Assembly (NCBI RefSeq): GCF_000807675.2
Contig: NZ_CP019962.1
Span: 124,001 to 188,000 of the forward strand
Direction of reading: 5' to 3'
From: Eubacterium limosum
GTDB taxonomy: Bacteria; Bacillota; Clostridia; Eubacteriales; Eubacteriaceae
DNA: 64,000 nucleotides
Below the pieces are notes generated by a model that saw nothing but the letters and a program-made list of their open reading frames with translations, had not been told where the DNA came from and did no database searches. Shown one piece after another: positions 59,082-64,000 of the stretch (within the stretch, counting starts at the first letter, position 1; every line of letters starts with the position of its first letter). Position numbers and translations under genes: made by a program.

Positions 59082-61452
59082 ACAAACCAACGGCATCACA
59101 GGCTACGAGTACAATACCCTCATGAGTCTGCTGAAGGTGAGCGTCAGCAAGCATCTGCTGGACGAGCACTTTACCCTGGTCTGGGCCAATGAGTTCTACT
59201 ACGAGCTCATCGGCTGGGACAAGGAGGCCTACGAGGCCCGCTACCACAACCTGTGCGACACCTACTACGCCGAAGACCCCGAGGAGCTCGCAAGGCTCAC
59301 CGAGGTGGTCGTGGACGCTGTCACGAACAACAGAGGCGGCTACACCCATATTTCCCACATGCCCAAAAAAGGCGGAGAGCACGTCTGGGTGCGCATGGTG
59401 GCCACCTTTGCCGACGAGTACATCGGGGGCTACCAGGTCTCTTACACGGTCATGACCGACATCAACGACCTGGTGCTCATGCAGAAAACCCAGACCATCA
59501 CCTACAACGCCCTGCCCGGCTTTGCGGCCAAGTACCACATCGGCAGGGACTTTAAGCCCACCCTGCTGGAGGCCAACGCGCGCTACACCGACTTCTTCGG
59601 CGACGGCTGCTGGGAGGGACGGCAGAACCCGCTCTTTAAGCAGAACTACAGCCTGAACCGGCAGGCCATCGACAGCAGCCGGGAAAAGATCTTATCCGGG
59701 CAGCCCTTCAGCCTGGGCCTCACCGTCCAGGGCGCCGACGGGCGCAGGGCAAAACTCCAGCTGAACGCCACCTGCGTGGACTGGAAGAACCAGGAGCCCA
59801 TCTATCTCGCCATCTTCATCGACATCACCGACGTGACCGAGCTGCGGGAAATGCAGAGCCAGCTTGAGGCCCAGGCCGCAGCGCTCAAGGAGGCTCTGGA
59901 CGCCGCCAAGCAGGCCAGCCGGGCCAAATCCGAATTTCTGTCCAGCATGAGCCACGATATCCGCACGCCCATGAACGCCATCGTGGGCATGACTGAGATC
60001 GCGAGAGTGCATCTGGATGACCCCGGGCGCGTGGAAAACTGCCTGGATAAAATTTCCCTCTCCAGCCAGCACCTGCTCGGGCTCATCAACGACGTGCTCG
60101 ACATGACCGCCATCGAGAGCGGCAGCATGGCCCTGAACAACAGCGCCTTCTCCCTGCCCGGCTTTATGGAAAACGTCGTGGCCATCATCCAGCCCTCCGC
60201 CGAGGAAAGGCACCAGCACCTGTTCATCCGCACCTTTGGCGTGGAGCACGAGCACCTGAGCTCAGACCCGCTGCGCCTCAAGCAGGTCTTTATCAACATC
60301 CTGTCCAACGCCGTCAAGTTTACGCCCGAGGGCGGCAGCATCACCCTGACCCTGGAGGAATTCCCCGCCGCCAAAGCCGGCTGGGGCCAGTTCCGCTTCA
60401 CCTTCTCCGACACTGGCATGGGCATGTCCGCAGATTTCATGGCCCACATCTTCGATTCCTTTGCCCGCGAGCATGACGGACGGGTGGATAAAACTGAGGG
60501 CAGCGGCCTGGGCATGGCCATCACCAAAAGGATTGTGGACATGATGGGCGGCAGCATCACCGTCCGCAGCACAGAGGGCAAGGGCAGCACCTTTGTGGTG
60601 TATTTGTCCCTGCGCATTGAGGAAACCCCGCCCTGCTACCCCGATCTGCCGCCCCTGCGGGTGCTCATCGCCGACGACGACGCGCTCATGTGCGAGTACG
60701 CTGTCCAGACTCTGGACGCCCTTGGGCTGAGGGCCGAGTGCGCCGAAAACGGTGAGGACACCGTACAGCGGGTCATCGCGGCCCATGAGGACGGGCAGGA
60801 TTTTGACGTCCTGATCCTGGACTGGAAGATGCCTGGCGCCGACGGCCTGGAGGTCACCCGCCAGATCCGCGCCCGGCTTGGGGAAGCGCTCCCCATTCTC
60901 ATCGCCTCCTCCTACGACTGGGCCGACATCCGAAAAGAGGCCCTGGGCGCCGGGGCCAACGACTTTGTCTCAAAGCCCCTGTTCAAATCCACGCTCTGCC
61001 ACACCCTCAAGCGCCTAGTCCACGGCGAACGCCAGAACGACCGCCGCGCCGGGGAAACACCCCGGTACGACTTTGGCGGCAGACGGTTCCTGCTGGTGGA
61101 GGATAATCCGCTCAACCAGGAGATCGCCGCCGAGCTCTTATCCCAGGCCGGCGCCGCGGTAGACTGCGCCGCCAACGGCGCCGAGGGCTGTGAGAAATTT
61201 GCCCTCTCCTCTCCCGGCTACTATGACCTGATCCTCATGGACGTGCAGATGCCGGTCATGAACGGCTACGAGGCCACCCGCAGAATCCGGGCGCTGCCCA
61301 GAAAAGACGCCCGCCGTGTGCCCATCATGGCCATGACTGCTGACGCTTTCGCGGCCGACATCGAGAAAGCCCGGGAGGCCGGCATGGACGGCCACCTCGC
61401 CAAGCCGCTGGACCTCCAGCTCATGCTGCGGGAGCTGGAGCGCCAGCTATAA
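59062..61452 (+). CDS. Hybrid histidine kinase: PAS-PAS-HisKA-HATPase-REC-REC
   Basis: 796 residues. PAS about 10-140 near-identical in pattern to that of the 54809 enzyme ([20 protein letters not shown]), second PAS about 155-265, coiled coil, HisKA with [13 protein letters not shown] (His298), HATPase with [16 protein letters not shown] (N box) and GSGLGMAI (G box), REC1 with Asp587 (LILDWKMPG), REC2 with Asp727 ([16 protein letters not shown]). No membrane helix, no HPt and no output domain, so phosphate must pass to a separate HPt or end at REC2. Starts 20 bases inside the upstream cyclase gene, with AAAGGA. Confidence 0.93.
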   Translation: MEYDDHRQTNGITGYEYNTLMSLLKVSVSKHLLDEHFTLVWANEFYYELIGWDKEAYEARYHNLCDTYYAEDPEELARLTEVVVDAVTNNRGGYTHISHMPKKGGEHVWVRMVATFADEYIGGYQVSYTVMTDINDLVLMQKTQTITYNALPGFAAKYHIGRDFKPTLLEANARYTDFFGDGCWEGRQNPLFKQNYSLNRQAIDSSREKILSGQPFSLGLTVQGADGRRAKLQLNATCVDWKNQEPIYLAIFIDITDVTELREMQSQLEAQAAALKEALDAAKQASRAKSEFLSSMSHDIRTPMNAIVGMTEIARVHLDDPGRVENCLDKISLSSQHLLGLINDVLDMTAIESGSMALNNSAFSLPGFMENVVAIIQPSAEERHQHLFIRTFGVEHEHLSSDPLRLKQVFINILSNAVKFTPEGGSITLTLEEFPAAKAGWGQFRFTFSDTGMGMSADFMAHIFDSFAREHDGRVDKTEGSGLGMAITKRIVDMMGGSITVRSTEGKGSTFVVYLSLRIEETPPCYPDLPPLRVLIADDDALMCEYAVQTLDALGLRAECAENGEDTVQRVIAAHEDGQDFDVLILDWKMPGADGLEVTRQIRARLGEALPILIASSYDWADIRKEALGAGANDFVSKPLFKSTLCHTLKRLVHGERQNDRRAGETPRYDFGGRRFLLVEDNPLNQEIAAELLSQAGAAVDCAANGAEGCEKFALSSPGYYDLILMDVQMPVMNGYEATRRIRALPRKDARRVPIMAMTADAFAADIEKAREAGMDGHLAKPLDLQLMLRELERQL

Positions 61453-61548
61453 AGGGGAGGTCGCCTAAAACTAGGTGTTTTATACCTTTATCCGGCTTTT
61501 ATTTTACCAATTTTGTCAAGTCATTACTTTTTGCTATAACGACCTGCA

Positions 61549-61577
61549 TTGTTTTTCTAGCCGAAAAATGATAAAAT
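61549..61577 (+). promoter_or_regulatory. Promoter of the 61612 gene
   Basis: TTGTTT (61549-61554), 17-bp spacer, TAAAAT (61572-61577). Confidence 0.6.
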
Positions 61578-61611
61578 AGATAAAATAATCAATTTTAAAG
61601 GAGAATCACTC

Positions 61612-63654
61612 ATGGCAGCACAAACCACACATTCGCTCTATTTTTTTACGGCCGAAAGGCCATCCGAAATGCCTGAGTTTCTCTCCGACGGCATCGCTTG
61701 TTTCCAGGCCGACGAAGCGCTGACGCCGCTCTACCTGAACCCCAGCCTCATGGCCTTTCTGGGCGAGGACGCACTCCCCTGCTCCTTCGCGCCCTATATG
61801 GAGAAGGGAGATCTTCCAGCCTTTCAGTCCTTTCTCCGGGCCTTGCCCCCTGGAAAAACCGAGCGCGTGGGCATGAAGCTGTCCGGCGCGCAGGACAGCC
61901 CCATTTGGGTCTGCGCCTCCTGCCAGCGGGTTTCAGCGCCCGAAACCGGGCCGCCTGTCATCCTCTGCCACTTCGCGGATCTGAATTACCTGAAGCGCAG
62001 CCGGAGCAGCAGCTATGCCGACCTGGTGCCCTGCGGCGTGTTCAAAACCCTGACTGATGAGGATCTGACCCTGCTGTACGCCAACAGTTTTTTCTACCAG
62101 ACCTACGGTTACACCCGGGAGAGCGCCGAGGCCGCGGGCTTTACGAACTGCCGGCGCATTGTCATGCCAAATGAGTATCCTCAGCTCCGCCAGAGGATCG
62201 GCCGCTACATCGACACGGGCATTTACGCCTTTGAGCTGGAAAACCACTGCATAACCATTGACCGCAAAGCCATCTGGGTGCTGGTCCGCTGCCAGTACAA
62301 CCCCGAGGAGGACACTCTGTTCGGCGCGGTCTTTGACATCACAGACCGCAAGACTGCCGAGGAGGCCCTGCGCATCAGCGAGGAGGAGAACCGGATCGCC
62401 CTGCGCCACTCCGACAAATTTATCGGCCGGTACGACCTGCGGACAAAAACCCTGACCCGCACCGGCGAGGCCGCCCGTCTGCTGGGCCTGCCCGAGAGCA
62501 CCAACAACGTCCCCGACGGCGCCATCGAGAGCGGCATCGTAGCTCAGGAGAGCGCCGCGGATTACGCCCGTTTTTTTAAGGATATACTGGATGGCAAGCC
62601 CGAGGGCCACACCTCCGTCAAGCTGCGCACCACCACAAAGAATGCCTACTCCTGGTTCAACGCGGATTACTCACTGGTCTATGACACTGACGGCAGCCCC
62701 ATCACCGCCATCCTCACCTACTTTGACAGCACCGACCTGCATGAGCGCGAGGTGGCTTACGAGCGTTGGGCCAGGACCTATGAGCAGAAGCGCGAGAACT
62801 GTGTCGCTTACTACGAGTTCAACCTGACCGCCGATGTCCTTGAAAAATATGAGGGACAGACCAAGGGGGATATTCCCACAGGTTATACCCACAGCCTCCT
62901 CTCACTGGCCCAGTTTACCGCCGACCTGTACACCGTGCCCGAGGACCGCAAGAAGTTCGTCCGTTTCTTTAACCGTGACCACCTGCTGGAAAAGCACCGC
63001 GCGGGCAATGACGAGCTCTCCCTTGATTACCGCCGCTACAACAAGGCGGGCGGCATTTTCTGGGCGCGGGCTGAGGCTCAGATGGTGGACGACCCCTTTG
63101 TGGGCGTTGTGCGGCTTTTTGTGCTCATCCAGGACGTGGACAGCGAGAAGCGGCGGTCCCTGGAGCTGCGCCGACTCTCTCAGACCGACCCCCTCACCGG
63201 GCTTTACAACCGGGCCGCCCTGGTCAAGCGTCTTGGCCGTGTGCTGCGCCGGGGCACTGCCACCCGCCATGCCCTCATCATTCTGGACATCGACCATTTC
63301 AAGGAGCTCAACGACACCTACGGCCACCGCTTTGGCGACACCGTTCTCCAGGAGGTTGCCAGCGCCCTGAAGGACAGCCTGCGCAACAATGATTTCTCCG
63401 GCCGCCTGGGCGGCGACGAGTTCATGATCTTTATGCGCGGCCTTTCCGACACAGCCACAATCGGAACGCGGCTGAACGTGCTCAGGAACCGACTGAGAAG
63501 CCTTAGCCTGACCGAGCTCCCGCTCACCATCAGCATCGGCGTCGCCCTTTTCCCTGTCCACGGCAAAAGCTTTCAGGAGCTGTACGACAAGGCCGACCGC
63601 GCCCTTTACAAAGCCAAGCGTGCAGGCCGGGATACCATGATCTTTTATGAATGA
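61612..63654 (+). CDS. Multi-PAS diguanylate cyclase
   Basis: 680 residues. Four PAS-like stretches (about 20-125, 135-250, 255-380, 385-500) followed by GGDEF about 510-680: intact RLGGDEFMIFM (600-604) with RNND five residues before, a full RxxD inhibitory site; LTGLYNRAALVKRL starts the domain. No membrane helix. AAAGGAG lies upstream of the ATG. Transcribed alone from its own promoter, after the kinase operon. Confidence 0.92.
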   Translation: MAAQTTHSLYFFTAERPSEMPEFLSDGIACFQADEALTPLYLNPSLMAFLGEDALPCSFAPYMEKGDLPAFQSFLRALPPGKTERVGMKLSGAQDSPIWVCASCQRVSAPETGPPVILCHFADLNYLKRSRSSSYADLVPCGVFKTLTDEDLTLLYANSFFYQTYGYTRESAEAAGFTNCRRIVMPNEYPQLRQRIGRYIDTGIYAFELENHCITIDRKAIWVLVRCQYNPEEDTLFGAVFDITDRKTAEEALRISEEENRIALRHSDKFIGRYDLRTKTLTRTGEAARLLGLPESTNNVPDGAIESGIVAQESAADYARFFKDILDGKPEGHTSVKLRTTTKNAYSWFNADYSLVYDTDGSPITAILTYFDSTDLHEREVAYERWARTYEQKRENCVAYYEFNLTADVLEKYEGQTKGDIPTGYTHSLLSLAQFTADLYTVPEDRKKFVRFFNRDHLLEKHRAGNDELSLDYRRYNKAGGIFWARAEAQMVDDPFVGVVRLFVLIQDVDSEKRRSLELRRLSQTDPLTGLYNRAALVKRLGRVLRRGTATRHALIILDIDHFKELNDTYGHRFGDTVLQEVASALKDSLRNNDFSGRLGGDEFMIFMRGLSDTATIGTRLNVLRNRLRSLSLTELPLTISIGVALFPVHGKSFQELYDKADRALYKAKRAGRDTMIFYE

Positions 63655-63680
63655 GCTGCTTTTTAGCGGCTCATTCTATT
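63649..63680 (+). terminator. Weak terminator-like hairpin
   Basis: ATGAGC-TGCT...AGC-GGCTCAT followed by TCTATTTG; overlaps the end of the 61612 gene. Confidence 0.4.
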
Positions 63681-63710
63681 TGCACGAAAATAATTGACAG
63701 GAGGTCGTTT

Positions 63711-64000
63711 ATGAAAAAAGATGCTTTACTCAAGACAAACTGCTTTATCTGCGCCATTATTATTCTGGGCTTCGCGGTGGCCTCCTATGTCAGCTACCAC
63801 TCCAACAACGGGATCTTTAAAAAGGATGTGGAGCACATCTCCGCCCTTACCTCCGAGGGCATTTACTACCAGATCGACGCCATTTTCACCAAACCCATCA
63901 ACATCTCCCTGACCATGGCCAACGACCACCTGCTCAAGGAATTCCTGACCGAGGAGGCCGAAAGGGGTGACGAGGCCGCCTTTGTCCAGACCATGCGGGA
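63711..64000 (+). CDS. Sensor protein with dCACHE-type N-terminus, cut by window edge
   Basis: About 96 residues visible. Begins MKKDALLKTNCFICAIIILG with a membrane helix to about residue 27, then an extracytoplasmic start SEGIYYQIDAIFTKPINISL and TMANDHLLKEFLTEEAERG. This FTKPInvSLTMAnd..LkeFL pattern is frequent in dCACHE-containing diguanylate cyclases and kinases. The catalytic part lies beyond the window, so the output is unknown. GGAGG precedes the ATG; 57 bases after the multi-PAS cyclase. Confidence 0.8.
   Translation, partial: MKKDALLKTNCFICAIIILGFAVASYVSYHSNNGIFKKDVEHISALTSEGIYYQIDAIFTKPINISLTMANDHLLKEFLTEEAERGDEAAFVQTMR

Overview
The window looks like chromosome of a low-to-medium-GC Firmicute of the class Clostridia. 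An anaerobe of the Eubacterium type is my guess from gene content: GshAB-type glutathione synthesis, a minimal SufC/SufB-like pair, DUF1659/DUF2922 genes, SipW-type secretion and many c-di-GMP enzymes. Species is inference; no rRNA is present.

Layout. (1) 1-6800, housekeeping and thiol redox: a patatin-like lipase (cut by the left edge), acyl-ACP thioesterase, GshAB, then thioredoxin reductase plus a small GNAT protein on the minus strand, facing a divergent gene in which the same two proteins are fused. (2) 7072-20337, a roughly 13.3 kb AT-rich island inserted in a tRNA-Pro(CGG) gene. It is bounded by 41-bp identical repeats and keeps only the C-terminal part of its integrase. Its main content is one minus-strand series: a phage-type regulator with LexA-like boxes, phiLC3-type holin, M15 endolysin, a 2366-aa RHS/YD-repeat protein without signal peptide, and a small four-helix membrane protein that may be its immunity protein. 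The holin and RHS promoters share the same tandem repeat at the same distance from the -10. (3) 20484-27740, core genes: YjbQ-like protein, RlmH, ProA, HAD phosphatase, SufC/SufB-like pair, DMT exporter, DegV protein. (4) 27876-42495, a surface-protein region: SipW-type signal peptidase, five TasA/camelysin-like proteins with SipW-type signal peptides, a fibro-slime adhesin, a SpaA/Cna-like adhesin with an NPKTG anchor, MucBP and other membrane-anchored proteins, and a SARP/AfsR-like regulator. (5) 42567-64000, a c-di-GMP signalling region: four membrane or PAS diguanylate cyclases, GGDEF/EAL proteins (two with ruined GGDEF motifs), a hybrid histidine kinase and a cut sensor protein at the right edge. 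It is interrupted at 51039-54612 by a compact phage-derived cassette (KilAC, replication-type protein, XRE, DUF1659, DUF2922, M15 peptidase).

How the parts work together. Eight minus-strand promoters in regions 4 and 5 carry the same element, TGTGAC or TATGAC repeated with an 11-bp period and ending exactly 10 bp before a good -10 hexamer. That is the architecture known for SARP activators, and the only SARP-like gene in the window sits in the middle of the set. The element precedes the TasA-like operons, sipW, both adhesin-type operons, a diguanylate cyclase and a GGDEF/EAL protein. I infer one regulon joining matrix or fibre production to c-di-GMP. The RHS island is the second coordinated system: a DNA-damage-like switch, a lysis pair and a leaderless toxin, which I read as a lysis-dependent toxin release cassette.
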